Notes: generated by a model not told the origin, from the sequence alone. DNA of 64,000 nt from Ianthella basta (GCA_964019415.1 OZ025879.1:4516637-4580636); one strand, 5' to 3'; shown: positions 1-12,950, counted from the stretch's first letter. Numbers and translations: made by a program.

Positions 1-46
1 TCTCTACCCAACATGACAACTGACACATTGCTAGAAGGTTCAGATA
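1..46 (-). CDS. Unit 1: start of FN3-C exon (cut by window edge)
   Basis: Acceptor TGTACAG, then SEPSSNVSVVMLGR, the typical first strand of an FN3 domain. It is open here, while the unit 2 counterpart has a stop at the equivalent point. Confidence 0.55.
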
Positions 47-3000
47 CTGTACAGAGGAAATTATATAGCAATGCACATGGCATGACTATACATGTACGTA
101 TGTAGGACTACACAAGTGAATATCTTTCATTTTGTATGCATTTACATAAGCACTGCATGCAGCAAAGAGGATGTGTTGCCCACTGTGCAAACCTTCTTCT
201 CTATTCTTCCCAGGAAGGAGTGGAAGAGCACTACTTCGTGCTGACTATAACCTCGAGTGCTGACAGCTGCTACTCTGACATTGTAGGTCAGCACACACAC
301 GTGTTTAAGCACTTGTAAATACTCCACACATAATGTACAGTCATGTATTCTGATCTGCACACTGAGGGGGCCACTTAGGCAACTCTGTGCACTACACTCA
401 CATGTAGCACTACCATGCCATATATAAGCGTCAAGATGTATAACTATGAATACAAACCTCTTTCCCTGCCTTGTGCAAGGCATGGTACTGAAAGGACGTC
501 ACTTGCTTGCCCTTGTGTGTTGACAGCTGCTACTCTGACATTGTAGGTCAGGAACTCATTGGGCAGTGTCAGAGTGAAGTAAGGGCTGCTGCTGCTTCCT
601 GCATTCACTGGGTCTCCAGGTGTCATTGCTGGTTCATACTCAATCTCATAGTGGATGGCTCCATTAGGGTGGAGTGGGGGGAGCCAGTTCAGTTCAATGG
701 TACTCCCATTTGGTTCTCCAGTCATGGTCAGCATGCGTAGTGGAGAGGGGGCTGGAAGAGTGGCAATGGAAGGTTTGGTTAAACAGATGTGCAGGGAAAA
801 TGCTCATACTGCGAAATCCAGTAAGCTGTGAACACCATGCATGGTCCTTACCACTTTCCACTGTTGTCACATCCATCTCTCCTGTCCCATTACTGACAGA
901 TGTCCCATCTGTAGACCACACTCTGATCCTGTAGGTTGTTCCTTGTTCCAGACCACTCAGTGTGACACTAGTGTTGTCCCCTCCCACAATCCTCGCATAT
1001 TGTGGAGTCACCACTGGGGGAGTTCCAAGGTTCTGTCTCTGATAGCTCACATAGTATCCTGTAGCACCTGACACTTGGGACCAGGAGACGCTCACTGTTG
1101 TAGTTGAGGTAGCTCCTTGTGTGATGGAAGAAGGTGGCTGCATGGCAGATTCTACTCACAGCAGAAGTAGAAGAAAGAACTGCATAATTGTATTGCTTTT
1201 GCCATCGATTAAAATTATCACATAACGTAGATATTGATTAATATTAATTCAGTCACCAGGGTATTGCAAAGTTTACAGCCATTAAATGAATTGTGTTCAC
1301 TGCTAGAAACATAAATTGTGTTATTTGCCATTGCTAGGTGGTCTTCAAAGGCCAGTTGCTACTCTGTGTATGGAGTTAGCAATGACGCATATTTCAGGAA
1401 CTGCCCTAACTCAGCATCCCTGCCCATCCAGACACTTGTGACCAGCACAACCCATTTGCAAGCTCTTTCACCATATGTTATCAAACGGATAGCAGGCAAA
1501 TATTTGTAGATACAAGTGGCTTAGACTAGCAACTTGACCTAGTCATTTGTCTACGGAGTACATAAGTGAAGTACGAATGGAGATATTCTTTCAACATGAA
1601 GTTCAAAGAGCAATATACTGCAGCTTTTTACACAAAGGGGGAGTGGGAGCAGGACATTTTGACTCGGAGGTTTTTATTAACTGCTTGCACAGAGTGGATA
1701 AAACAGAGATTAGAGGGATAATACTTGATTTGAAGCTAATATGAGTTTTTGGGATGCCTACATGCTCAGCAGTCCTAACTCAAAAGACCTGTTTTGCCAG
1801 TATACAAACTGCAGCTTGGAGACACCATACTATACATATATCTCTTTACATTCCTAATCATTGCACTCTGTGTACCACATATCTAAATCCTTAGTGCTCT
1901 GCAAGCATATGACACAAGCTCCAGCACCATTTGTATAGCTTCAATGTTGCTTTAATGCCTGCAGAATGGCAGGGTTCAAGCTACTGAGATGGAGAGAGCA
2001 CCACTCACACCCTCTCTCTCTCCCAAATATTTTGCCAATTACCGTACAAGTGACAATAATGTGATTTTAACTTTGCAGACTGCTCCAGAAGCAATTTAGA
2101 GGCCAAAAATGCAAGATTTCCTGAGACAGAACATATGAAAACAGACTCACTAGAATGTGTGCTATTATGCACTGTACTCGCTCTTCATCATGGGTGAGAG
2201 CATACATAGGCACATATCATGGGTGAGCCTCAATAGGCTAAAGGTCTTGAATCTGGTGTGCAGCACAGACACTGTTGGAAACTGCTCAATATGACAACTG
2301 CTGATAATATTGATAATGAGCAATTAATAGCCATCACTTTGCAGATATTTAAATTTCATCCCCCTTATTCAAGATGAATACCATATTCTTAAATTAGCTA
2401 CCTAAGGTTTAGGATAAATATTAATGATTTAGGCTAGATACTCAGACTATATACTCATTATTGCCAAATACCAGCGATTTAAGCTAAATACTGGCAATTT
2501 GCAACCGTTGCAGTGCGCATATGCAGAACATAAAGGGCAGCACCGGACTAACCAAGACGTCAAGACATTCAGAGATGGTGAGAGCTCTTAGGAACCGACG
2601 ACAACTGTCAGAACTCCAAGACCATTACTCAACCTTCACTTACAGGAGTCAGCTCCAGGGGAAAAGCAGGAGCCAGCTCAAGGGGAGTCCGCTCAAAGGA
2701 CCAACCAGGAGTCAGTTCAAGAGAACAACCAAGAATCAGCTCAAAGGGGCCATCATGAGTCAGTTCTGTTTAATTTGGAGGGCAATACAAGACGTTTAAC
2801 CTTGCAGAAGGTGATTTGTGGTGGAAGAGGAGTCAGCTGCATGCCACTCTATAGCTAACTGCAACTGCAGCGTCTATATGTAGCTATCACTCAGTAGCCA
2901 GGTTTGGAAGTGCTTTGCATCAGTAGTACTGGCATCGGAAGCACCTGCGTTGGACGCCAGAGCAGAGGAGGACACTGAAGGCACCCTTCTCTGCTAGTAT

Positions 3001-6000
3001 TAATAATGAACAATGAACAACACCCTCCCCTTCATGCCATTTTCAAACCACAGGACAAATTTTGAATCAAATTTGGGGAGCAAACATATCTGGGAGTGAT
3101 TCTCAGTGAGTATGGGAGAATGGAGTGTGAGTTGAAGAAGAGAACTGGTTCAGATTTAAGCGCAGCGGGGGCAGTCAGAAGCCAAGTATTTGAAAGCGGA
3201 GAATCGAGTACAAAGACACTGATGTGCAAGGCAATTATATATAGATCCAATTTTGACATAATATGGTGCAGAATCTTGGGTGGTAAAGAAGAGGGAGACA
3301 CAAATAATTAAGGCGGCAATGATGAGAGTGCTAAGGAAGATAGCAGGAGTGAGGAGAATAGATCACGTGAGAAATGACGACATTAGAGCACAGTTAAGGC
3401 ACAGGAAGGAATTGTGGAGCAGGCACACAGAAAGAGAGAAGTTTGGAAGAAACAGGTAGAATGATAGGTTGGATCTACTACAGAGATGACAATGAGTGGA
3501 GTTGTACCAGGGGAAAGACCAAGAGGGAGGCCAAGAAAACGATGGAGCGATGCTTACCGATTGATGCCAAGATGTAGACAGTATTATGATCAGTAGTGAT
3601 AATGAGCAATCACATAGCAGGTCGACAGATGGAATAATTGCAAAAATGTACGCCGTTTCGACCGCGAAGGTCTTTGTCAAATACATAACTTTCCAGTATT
3701 AATAATCTTTGGAATACTCTATAGTATCTAACTATGATAATACTAAAGCTCAATTATTCTTGTATGAATGACTCCCATGTGTTTCAAGGATTGTGTTCTA
3801 GTGATGATGATGATGATGATGAATTTGCATGGTCTTAATTAACTATGACTGGATTGGCTGACTGTTTCTTGGTATGCTGAAAATACGACAGCAGTGTGGG
3901 CTTTGTCGTTGATAGAATGCGGTTGGTGTAGTTGTTTCTAGATTGAAATGGCTTAGCTCAAGAGTCTGCATAGTCAATTTACGTATCCGCTGATCACCAG
4001 AAGGATGCTCATCACTGACAGCAACCTAGAGGACTTTTAAACAGCACAGCCAGCGTTGGAGATAGACAGACATGCTTGAACAGCTTGTATTTCAATTATG
4101 GAGTACAGAATGTAGCCAAAAAGTGTTGGAAATGTCAATTGCGTGTCACCAATAAGCATTTATATCATAAATTATGTAACACCTCTAGTGCAACACTCTT
4201 TGGCCTCTTTTCTATCTTCCAAACATGCTCAGGGAAGGAGTGATTGACTGTAAACGTAATATATGTGTTTCAAGCACCTTAATCAAAAACCGTACCAAAT
4301 ATTGTGCAGGATTATTGATTTCAACACGTGAGCCAGTGCTGTTACTTTAATCGGGAGCATTCGGTAGACTTACTCTGCCAAACTCCATGTGAACAGTGCT
4401 TTAATTCATTTTGTGTGAAGGCATTCAGTGGGGAATGTGCTACCACCTTAAGTTGCTCCCATGACTGCCACGATACACTCTTCCAATTTTGGTGAAGATT
4501 GGTTAAAATTGAAGGAGGGGTTCTGAACAATGAAATACAAATTTCCCCTATTTCTCAGATATGATGGCGACTGTAAAAGAAGCAAGAACTCAGATGGAGC
4601 AACTTTCACCCAAATTTCCGCTTGACCATGTTACGCTTGCTATACTTCACTGTATTCTTACCACGTTTGGTGACTACCGTATTTGTCCGAATAGAGGCCC
4701 AAGCCTCTATTTCTTTCCTGGAAGCTTTGACCCGCCTCTATTCGAGCCCGACTTCTATAAAAATTGATATATATTTTTTCTAAATTTTGATATTTTGTAG
4801 CCATTTCTGCAAGAGTTCCAATGTTCCTACTCAGGTAGCCAAGAATGCTCCAAGGGAAAGAATGTCTCCTGGCAAAACACAGTGCATGCCAACTAAAGGG
4901 AAGACAGTAGTGAGTGTGACAACTTTCATAAAACTGAGCATCGATCATTGTACAACAGCTCGCAAACATAATATAAGCTGACCCAACTTGATCATTGCAT
5001 TTGATAGAGTGCTATGAGTTAGCTACATGTACAGTATATAAGTACATATGATACACAGCACTCACCTCCATTAATGAGATAGACTCCAATGGATGCTGAC
5101 TGGCTTGGAAGGCTGGGAAGGGAACCAGACGCTCGGCATTCCAGGTCTTGGTTCATATATGCAGTTGAGTCAGTGTACATGTGGATATCAGTCCGTGTCT
5201 GGTTTTGAGTGTCTACACCTACACCACCATTGTTTTGACATTTTGAACCACAGGTCAAGCATGGACCCCCACAGTTCTCTAGCATTCCAGCAATGTTATA
5301 CCATGTTACCAACTGAGTTAGATCGCTACCGCCATTGCAAACAATGTGGTCATTGCCAACTGCAGGTTCATTCCTGTTTCGTGGGCTGTTAGTGTGTGTG
5401 AGTGTGGTGTTGGTGACAAAGCTGCTCCTGGGGAAGAACACTCTTAATCCACCATCTTCATTTGACAGGGACAGACCATCTGTGTGGATAGTGAACGCTT
5501 AAGTGCAAATGAGAAGTGACACCATGTGAACATACTGATTATGTTCATGTACAATACATACCGACAGGATTGTATAATATACTACACATGGGAGTAAAAA
5601 ATAACAGTCACTGAAGTCAGATATAATTTCCAATGAATTTTACTGATGTGTCATGGTTAACAATAAAGGGAGAAACCACAAGTATATAGTAACAGTAAGC
5701 CTTTGATACAACACAGCTGTAAGCAGTAATCATACACATACACACAACACTGTGCTGACTCCATGTAATTCATATGCATACAATGGCAAGGAGGAGGATA
5801 TTGATTGGATAGGTCAAAGAATAATGTATGGCAAGGCTTTTTCCAAGATATTACATGCTCCATGCTACAGAATAGAAGATTTATAGGATGTTGGACATGA
5901 TGTCATTCCACTTGCACTTGCTCTGTCATTCAAAAGGAAGCTGGTACCATTTTCCAGTCCTCAATCCACCATACTAACAACACCCACTGTAGTGCCTTGA

Positions 6001-9000
6001 CTTTACCCTTTTCCAGACTCTCTAAATTGTAACTAGCCTGTCCCGCACACACTGAAGAACACCATTCATTAACACTTTTCCCAAACACAATTCAACGCTC
6101 GCCTCACCAACAGTAATACAAAAGTACTGCTGGAGCTTGCCTTCTTGAGCCTCTTTCTGTCAAAGAGCTAGAGGTGCTCACAAGTCAGCTGATTCAGTTG
6201 AATGTAAATGAGAAACATGCTGCGCCGCAGCAATAAGAAGATACCTAGAAGCTACCAGAGATGTTGGCAATGACTGTTTTGTTCTAAATGTTCTGACGAT
6301 AACTACAGATAAGCAACTGGTGTCCAAATACAATCTGGCATACTATACACTGGTGTATTAAGTGTCCATAATAAATCTCGAATACAGTAGCAATCTTAAC
6401 CAAACTGTGCACAGGCATACACAGTACACCAGGCGAGTGTGCTATGATCCAAAATGCCTGCTTTGCACTCTGTGGGCAGCAGCATAATGGCTCCATGCAC
6501 TCACGGTATTTAATTGTTGCATAGCGCATACCTCCCAGTTTTCCAGACAGTTTACTGTGTATTGGAGGAAAGCCAAAGAAGTATAGAACACTGTCTTGCA
6601 TTGCCTATTCTGCTGTCACAATTGTACTTCGCATTTCAAATGCCTTTATTAACCTTGTTTTCTGACATATTCATTGGGCTATGCTATGATATGACAATAT
6701 ACAGTGTTAATCAAGGCGTTTGAAACTTGAACTACTAAAATGGCAATAGAATATGCTATACAGTACATTGTTCAGCACATTTTTGGCTGTCCTTCAATAC
6801 CCAGCAAACTGGCAGGAAACCCGGAGTCATTAGCTATTGGGTGATTAATTGCTGTGAGTGACAGCGATTATCTTTCTGCCAGAAGAGGACAAAGTAAGCG
6901 AAGTGGACTACAGTGCAATTACCTTATGTCACTTATACTCCTTGTCAAGTAAATTGTCACTTCTTGAAGTATCCAAAGATGGAAAGACTAAATTTCATGA
7001 GAATTTTTCACACTATTTCCTTCTTCCTGTTTTCCATTCCAAACTAAGTAGTGCCATATACTCTGCAAAACAGCCGTGAACAGGGCTATGACGCGAGAGT
7101 ACATGCTATTGCATCTTCTTTCCAGCTATTCATCTCCCTATTTTACAAAACCACCAAGCTACACACACCCATGTACATGAGTGAAGTGGTGATGAGGAAA
7201 GGCTGTCATGTAGCTAGCTATCAGGCAGCAGTGTAGGGAACAACAATAGCCAGCTTTGAAGTGCGTTTTAGCCTGTTGGTCTGCCATGGTATCATCAGAG
7301 TATGATGCATACAGTGAGTGCTGAACCCAAAGACTATATATGAGTCCTGCAACTGGTACAGAACAACACATAATGACTTGGAAGAGTTGCTAGATTGTAA
7401 AGCCCATGCAGCAAGGTAGATGTTGCCAGATGTAGGGATGGTGAAAACATACCCAAAGCAGACGAATGTTATTGCATGGGCACTTCAATTCAAGGGGAAT
7501 GGGCATGGGCAATGACACAAGAGGGAGTGGGATGCAGCACCAACACAACTTGCACAAGGGTGCAGAGTGAAACTTGTAAGTGCCGATGTGCAAGGTGTGT
7601 GTTGTTGCTGCATCTCACTCCAACTTACATATATGCTTGTGTCCAATCCCCCTGATCATGACCTTTGCATCTTGTGGTGCTATTCCTTCCATCCATTAGA
7701 GTTAGCACTCTACTTGCACTTGTGCTAGTTACCCTCTGTAAATATAGTGCTGGTGGGTGTTCAATGTAGCACTAGTGCATGCACGGATACACTTCCATAT
7801 TATGCATGTACTCGTCAATTAATTCAGATTAAACATGAGCATGACTGGAATGACATGTCCAAGGTGTCTTCTTCAGTCTATTTAGGTTGGTAATGCTTGC
7901 AGTGCACCAAGGAGTTGGACTTATAGACCTCATTCCTTGTGTGGTACACTTGAAAGTTATACATACTGCATCTTCTTTGCCTTGGTTGTTACAAGCCTGG
8001 TAGCTGTCAGACTCCCTAGTGAGTATCTAAAGGTGGTACTCTGATGAGTCATTTCAGCTGTCTTGACACTTACACCACTCCAATCTATTCTCTCTTTCCA
8101 TCCTTGGTGGTGGTGCTGGTGGGTGTTCAATGTAGCACTAGTGCAGGCACTGATGCACTTCCATATTAGGCAAGCAATTGTCAATTAATTCAGATTGAAC
8201 ATGAGAGACTGACTGGAATTACCCATACAAGTCCAAGATGTCTTCTTCAGTCTTATTAAGTTTGGTAGTTCTTGCAAGAGCGTGACTTATAAACCTCAGT
8301 TCTTGTGTGGTACACTTGAAAGTTATATGTACTGCATCTTCTTTCGCCTTGCTTGTGACAAGTCTGGGTACTGTCAGACTCCCTAGTATGCATCTAAAGG
8401 TGGCACTCTGATGAGTCATTTCAGCTGTCTGGACACTTACACCACTCCAGTTTATACTCTCTTTCCATCCTACTTTGTCTCATGCTCAGCAACTATGTAG
8501 TACATCCTTGTCCTCAGTTTCTTTGTAAAGTGTGACAGAACTGTTGCTTTGTAATGGATCCCAAATGATAATAACGTGCTACCCCATACCCATTGGTGCT
8601 ACCTTTAGTAGTTCAGAGGGTATAATTATGTAATAATACCAACACACTCAAAAGCCTCCCTGCACAACTTGTAATTATGGCCTTCAGAGTGCTTTGGAAG
8701 CACTGACTGTCTAATCAAATTCACCATCTCAATTAGCATCTCCAGGTGTCACTGATTAGTCAGTGCCTGGTGTGGGAGTTTCAAAGGAGGCTCGCTCTGG
8801 ATGGAGCGAGCCCACATTGGTATACAAGTAGGGAATGGATCAGTGGCTGTTGGCGGTGACCAGTGACCTGGCTGCTAAAGGGTTGGCTAAAGATTTGGAG
8901 GTTGCCGGGGCTTGTCTGGTTCATTGCCATTTCTCCGTCCTCCCTTCTTTCCTTACCATGTGTACGTAGTTCCGAACGTTGTCTTCGATTTGTGTCACCA

Positions 9001-10264
9001 TGGTACATAGACCATCATAATTATCACCTCCTACTGTATATTACTTGACTGCCTGCCCTATCTAACAAGGAAGTGCTACAGTAACTGCAATCTGATGATA
9101 ACTGTAGATGAGAAAATTGGTGTTTGATTACAATTACTAGACATACCACAGTGGCATAATATGTAGGTGCCTATTTTTAACATTCTCAACACAGCCCAGG
9201 CTTTGACTGTGAACTCTCAGTACGAGATGACCTTGTAAGTTACAGTATCCTGTAATACAACACTTAGTGACTTTGAAATTATTTGAAAGTTGTAGCTAGC
9301 TAAGCAGCTTTATCAACGTGACAATAATTTGCAACTGACAAGGTGTAACTCACTGTCACATCTTGCTGTGTGGTATTCTGCACTAGGCAGATGTAGGTCA
9401 AACTGCCTGAGTGAAATCTGGGGTAAGTATCAGCAACTCACTTTCAACTGTCAATGAATGGCTTGCAGATCCCACCACCTGTGCACTATCGTTATTTGCA
9501 ACAGTACAGCTGTAGGTCCCACTGTCAGCGTCATGTCTGCGCACATTCACCACCAAGATGTTGCCCTGTTGGATCCTGGCTGCCCACTCAGGATCAACTC
9601 CTGCTGCATCACAATAGTCCCCAGGACAGGTCCACTGATAGCTTAGCACAGTGGTGGATGGCACTCCTACAACTCTGCACACCAATATCAAGGTGCTGCC
9701 TTGCTCCACAGTAGGAGGGTTGGGGTAGGCATCAATGACAGCTACTAGGCAAGTACACAAGGAGACAAGATGGGCGAGTTTAGCTAGCTACATATGACAA
9801 AGGGAAGCCCTAACACTTCCACACAGGCTACCCTCCTCTACACCAGAGACATTCATGTAAAGGGTCTGCACCTCTTGGTGTGCCTTCACTTGAACCTGTA
9901 GCGTTTACACCTGCACAGAGAGAGTCGGGACAGAGCATAGGTAGCTAACTAGTTAGTTAGCTAGATGGCTAGTCAGCTAGCTAGTAGAGAACTCTAAGCC
10001 ACATTGCGAATAACTAACACAAGTATTCGCCAACAAGATCCTGATATTTGCTAAGCACTGTTACTCTTCTTTCTCATGACACAGACACAATACCGACACT
10101 TAGCTAATACGGCACCATGAATTAAGCCGCTGGATATCAAAACATGACGCCTACGATTACATCACCACTGTTTGCATGGCAGACCGCTCACCCGATATTA
10201 GCTGCAGCAATAGCAGCAGCGCTATCGACATCCGGCAGGCACAGGAGAGAAGAAAGGGTGCCAT
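1..10264 (-). CDS. Unit 1 receptor gene, 5' part (SP, Ig, Ig-like, FN3 exons); runs off the left edge
   Basis: Paralog of the unit 2 ectodomain. Exons in transcript order: 10264-10192 (signal peptide), 9910-9872 (microexon), 9741-9442 (Ig), 5479-5066 (Cys-rich Ig-like), 1151-852 (FN3-A), 751-458 (FN3-B), 46-1 (start of FN3-C, incomplete). Every exon is open, the phases match, and no lesion was found. Whether the tail is a phosphatase or the T block cannot be seen, because the window ends inside the ectodomain. Confidence 0.82.
200..311 (-). pseudogene. Truncated FN3-B duplicate (unit 1)
   Basis: Reads LTYNVRVAAVSTRG plus a decayed tail and the GTTTGC donor-like site. It is the 3' part of an FN3-B copy without an acceptor. 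Confidence 0.6.
458..751 (-). CDS. Unit 1 exon 6: FN3 domain B
   Basis: Intact FN3 exon (IELNWLPPLHPNGAIHYEIE, FLTYNVRVAAVNTQG) with acceptor CTTCCAG and donor GTTTGT, phase 1-1. Confidence 0.86.
852..1151 (-). CDS. Unit 1 exon 5: FN3 domain A
   Basis: Intact FN3 exon (VSVSWSQVSGATGYYVSYQR, LSGLEQGTTYRIRVWS) with acceptor GAGTAG and donor GTAAGG, phase 1-1. Confidence 0.86.
2390..2500. repeat. Minisatellite, GATTTAGGCTAAATACYRG type (unit 1, short allele)
   Basis: About five degenerate copies of a 22-24-bp unit. The same locus is expanded in unit 2 (28560-28830). Confidence 0.6.
2640..2775. repeat. Short tandem repeat, AGGAGTCAGCTCAAGGGG type
   Basis: Five or six diverged copies of an about 24-bp unit. 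The plus-strand frame through it (SQLKG repeats) is a by-product. Seen only in unit 1. Confidence 0.5.
3055..3580 (+). mobile_element. LINE 3' fragment (unit 1), decayed
   Basis: Plus-strand reading EQTYLGVILSEYGRMECELK, then MCKAIIYRSNFDIIW, then RVLRKIAGVRRIDHVRN, then GRPRKRW. This is the usual C-terminal end of Jockey/CR1/RTE-type LINE proteins downstream of the RT. Several frameshifts. The orthologous fragment lies in unit 2. Confidence 0.7.
4676..4775. mobile_element. Short MITE with GAATAGAGGC / GCCTCTATTC (unit 1)
   Basis: About 100 bp with an inverted GAATAGAGGC motif, shared with unit 2 (31255-31350) and missing in unit 3 near 54640. Confidence 0.5.
5066..5479 (-). CDS. Unit 1 exon 4: Cys-rich Ig-like module
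   Basis: Open 414-bp phase 1-1 exon, with the CGGPCLTCGSKC cluster and the SASIGVYLING ending. One extra codon relative to unit 2. Confidence 0.72.
6505..6600 (-). pseudogene. Candidate extra unit exon (unit 1)
   Basis: Minus-strand AMQDSVLYFFGFPPIHSKLS...RYATIKY ending at a phase 1 GTGAGT donor. It is conserved in unit 3 (56485-56620, open but donor lost) and unit 2 (donor kept). Units 1 and 2 have a stop just upstream. It may be an ancestral exon now unused. Confidence 0.3.
7745..8465. repeat. Local tandem duplication (about 360 bp) in unit 1
   Basis: 7745-8105 and 8105-8465 are direct repeats, while unit 2 has a single copy (36180-36550). On the minus strand each carries GVSVKTAEMTHxSATF...LGSLTV, which may be a decayed Ig exon (residues like ITFKCTTQ near the end). 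Confidence 0.6.
8724..9020. other. Unit 1-specific insertion of unknown type
   Basis: Absent from the equivalent point of unit 2 (about 36790). It contains a perfect 9-bp-stem hairpin GGCTCGCTC-TGGATG-GAGCGAGCC at 8788-8811 and a GC-richer body. Possibly a SINE or MITE; no A or B box was convincing. Confidence 0.4.
9322..9413 (-). pseudogene. Relic of a second Ig exon, 3' half (unit 1)
   Basis: Minus-strand reading YICLVQNTTQQDVTVSYTLS matches the end of the Ig exon in units 2 and 3, not the unit 1 exon beside it. No acceptor or N-terminal half remains. A similar fragment lies at about 37055-37135 in unit 2. Confidence 0.6.
9442..9741 (-). CDS. Unit 1 exon 3: Ig domain
   Basis: Same Ig fold as unit 2 (LILVCRVVG, YQWTCP, DSGTYSCTV), but the G strand after the last Cys differs (ANNDSAQVVGSASHSLTVES versus a QQxVTxSYTLSVA type). 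A relic of that alternative ending lies just downstream at 9322-9413. Confidence 0.85.
9872..9910 (-). CDS. Unit 1 exon 2: 39-bp microexon
   Basis: GVNATGSSEGTPR linker, phase 1-1, between a GTGCAG acceptor and a GTGCAG donor. An N-glycosylation sequon (NAT) is specific to this copy. Confidence 0.7.
10192..10264 (-). CDS. Unit 1 exon 1: signal peptide
   Basis: Starts MAPFLLSCACRMSIALLLLL with donor GTGAGC in phase 1. It differs from the unit 2 copy by an Ala-to-Ser change and a few silent changes. Confidence 0.82.
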
Positions 10265-12950
10265 AGCTATGTCTTGTACTACTCGCCTCCCCTCGTGTGG
10301 GGCGTGGCTGTTATTACAGCAGGTGAATTAATAGGAAACACACTGGCACGTGTTGGGAGTTTGCGTAACTCGCAACTATGTGGATGCAACTACGTATAGG
10401 GCTTTTAATTAAGGTAAGTACACATACATGACCTGATGTATAATATTATATTCAGTTCATACTGCAGTATGTATATACTATATGTATACGTATAAGTATA
10501 TACAGCCAGTGGGTGCAGCCTCCCTATTCCCAGGAATATCCTGGCTGCTCACATCTGCACCTTTTACACCAACAAATTGTACGCTGACCTCCTCCTGCCC
10601 ACAACTCTGCCCCATACAGCAGCACTGACTCAACCAACATCTCAGGTAACCTCACAAATGATTCTTCTCTATTCTCACCAAATGTGGCCCTGCACTTTAT
10701 CAGCCAGTCACTTAGGGGCCTAGCTATGCCTGCTTGGGCTCTATCCTAGTTCATCATGCATGTACGGCCCTTGTATACTTACAAAGAATTTGTCATGGGA
10801 TTATGCGGCTATTGAGCGAATAGATGGCTAGCCATTACTTTATCATGCAAAACCATAGCTATACAGCAAGACCGGAGCCCATACCGCACTAACAGGTGAA
10901 CTCAACTGAACAGCTTTGCACAGTCAGTCTTGTGCTGTACTACACTCCAGCTGCATCCTCTTTTTCAACACAAATTAGGATTGTGCTATTATGCTATGTG
11001 GGGCATGTGCTCAGCACAGCTTGTCAGTTTCATTGCTAGAGTTTAAACTATTATTTTGCTACCTTGGTCACAGGCATGTGAAACTACATGTGTTAATTGT
11101 TGTCAAATTAATTGTGCTACAGTACATATGTATATGTGGAGATAGTTGTTTAACTGACAAAAGTCAATTATATAAATAGCATCTCAACAATGGAAAACCA
11201 TATAATATATAGACTCATTGACCATGTTACGGCATTTCAGGCACAACAATGTAAAATGTACCATGCTAGAGTATGTCAGTTGCATTGTTGTACAATAGCA
11301 GGTATGCACTGTGCGCATTGCAATACAAGCTATTTACACAAGTCATTTAAATTTGAGCTGTCATAGCTAGAATGAGTGAATTTCTTCACTTAAATAACTA
11401 TTATCTCTAAGTGGGATAACATAACTAGGAATATGGCTACATACGAGGAATTAAATCTCACACAGCACCTCCTACAGCTGTTAATGAAAACACATTTGTT
11501 CTCCTTTACTCGTACTTGTGGAGTACTTGTTGTTCCATATGCTCAATGGGTTATCTTGGAGATGTGGGTCTTTATACAGAGCTGCATGCTAACGGTATGA
11601 AATTATAATTCAAAGGATAAGAAATATGTATAATAACTTGAGTCTAGTGTAGTGTAATCAATTTCTCTGGACATACAAAACCGTATAACATGAGAACATT
11701 ATGCACAAATTTAATTATGTTATTGTGTGGTCTGCCTGACAAATCAAAATTTGTATATACACACCCAGTGCATGCTATGAACCAGGGAAGTGCTTTTGTA
11801 CATAGATGTCCAGATTACAGCAAGCTCTGATGATGGTAAGATCTTATATCTCAGAATATTGCAGCACAATAATATAGCTGGCTATAAAATTATCCATTCC
11901 ACTGCTTAACTAACCATTCCAATGTGCCTATGACTAGAAAATTTGTTGTCTTGACAGATTTAGATAGATTTGGACAGTATTTGGGAGTGCACTTCGTGCA
12001 GAAGCAGTGAATTGCCAGAATTGTAGAATGTGATCAGTAAATACTGTGGAGAAGCTATCCATGTTGACTAATGCCTATGCCCCAAAGCTAGTCAGTTGGT
12101 GCTATCTATTTGAGATTACTGAAGATCTGTTGTAATACACTTTGCTTCCCCTCAAGTTACAACTGCATTATGTGGCATGAGCTACATATACCTTGGTTTA
12201 GAGTTTGAATGTGTACCACAACTGGGATCCTATAGCTAAAGGTACATGCACTGCAAGGTGAATGCTGGTGGATTTTCTGATGTTGAAGGGCTAGGAGATT
12301 GCTAGCTGCAGAAACATCATTTTGCACACAAATTCTCTTTGATGTCCTTTTTGACAAGAAGCCATCAATTCCTCACCATTAAAACTGAATGGCCATGCAG
12401 CATTAGAAGTTTACGTGTTGAACGTGTGTGTGTCCAATTGGATGGGATATATATAAGTCAGTTATATCCCATTTACTCATGTGATATCTGGTCATTGCCC
12501 GTGACCTTGGCTTCACCTCGGTCTTGGGCGATAACCGGATATCACACTCGTACTGAGATATAACTATAACTTATTCCAGGCTACCCAGCACACAGTAGTT
12601 TATAATTAATATAAGAGGAGGATAAGAGATACAACATACTAATGTTAACATAGTTGGACATACGTACAATGACACAATGACACTAGCTACAGGAACCCCT
12701 GTATGTATGTCTTCCAATATACCAGTACGATACATCTTTAGGCAGTTACATCACAGCAAAGTGACAATTATTCCACTCCATTACAATGGAGTGAAACACA
12801 AACACACAATTTTGAAGTATCCTAAATCCCATACATCTTGTGTCAGCGTAAAAAGAATTACTAAAGGTTATGAGAAAGCAATGTACATTATCAACTTCAT
12901 CCAATGTTGTTTACACTAGTACAAACACACTGTCTTGGTATTCAGTTTAC
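10265..12950. other. T block 1 non-coding or unassigned sequence
   Basis: Between the unit 1 start codon and the T1 transmembrane exon. Apart from the broken helical exon near 11.5 kb and the region shared with T block 3 (11845-12200), I see no supportable exon. A promoter for unit 1 presumably lies near 10265-10500, where an AT-rich TATATAC tract occurs. Confidence 0.4.
11490..11592 (-). pseudogene. T block 1: broken copy of the helical exon
   Basis: Reads MQLCIKTHISKITH and then a stop. The acceptor has changed and a small indel breaks the frame. Confidence 0.45.

Larger units (their letters stand above)
1152..5065. other. Unit 1 intron between Ig-like and FN3-A exons
   Basis: Intronic: holds the short minisatellite, the AGGAGTCAGCTC repeat, the LINE fragment, the (ATG)n tract and the GAATAGAGGC MITE. 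No further exon found. Confidence 0.5.
5480..9321. other. Unit 1 intron between Ig and Ig-like exons
   Basis: Intronic, largely collinear with unit 2 (32.1-37.1 kb). It holds the candidate exon relics near 6.5 kb and 7.7-8.5 kb and the 8.7-9.0-kb insertion. Confidence 0.5.

Noticed and set aside
2521-2799. 92-codon frame with SQLKG repeats
   Set aside because: It is produced by a short tandem repeat, has no counterpart in the other units and no recognisable start context.
8781-9008. tRNA-like or SINE promoter at the GGCTCGCTC hairpin
   Set aside because: No cloverleaf and no A/B box pair could be drawn.
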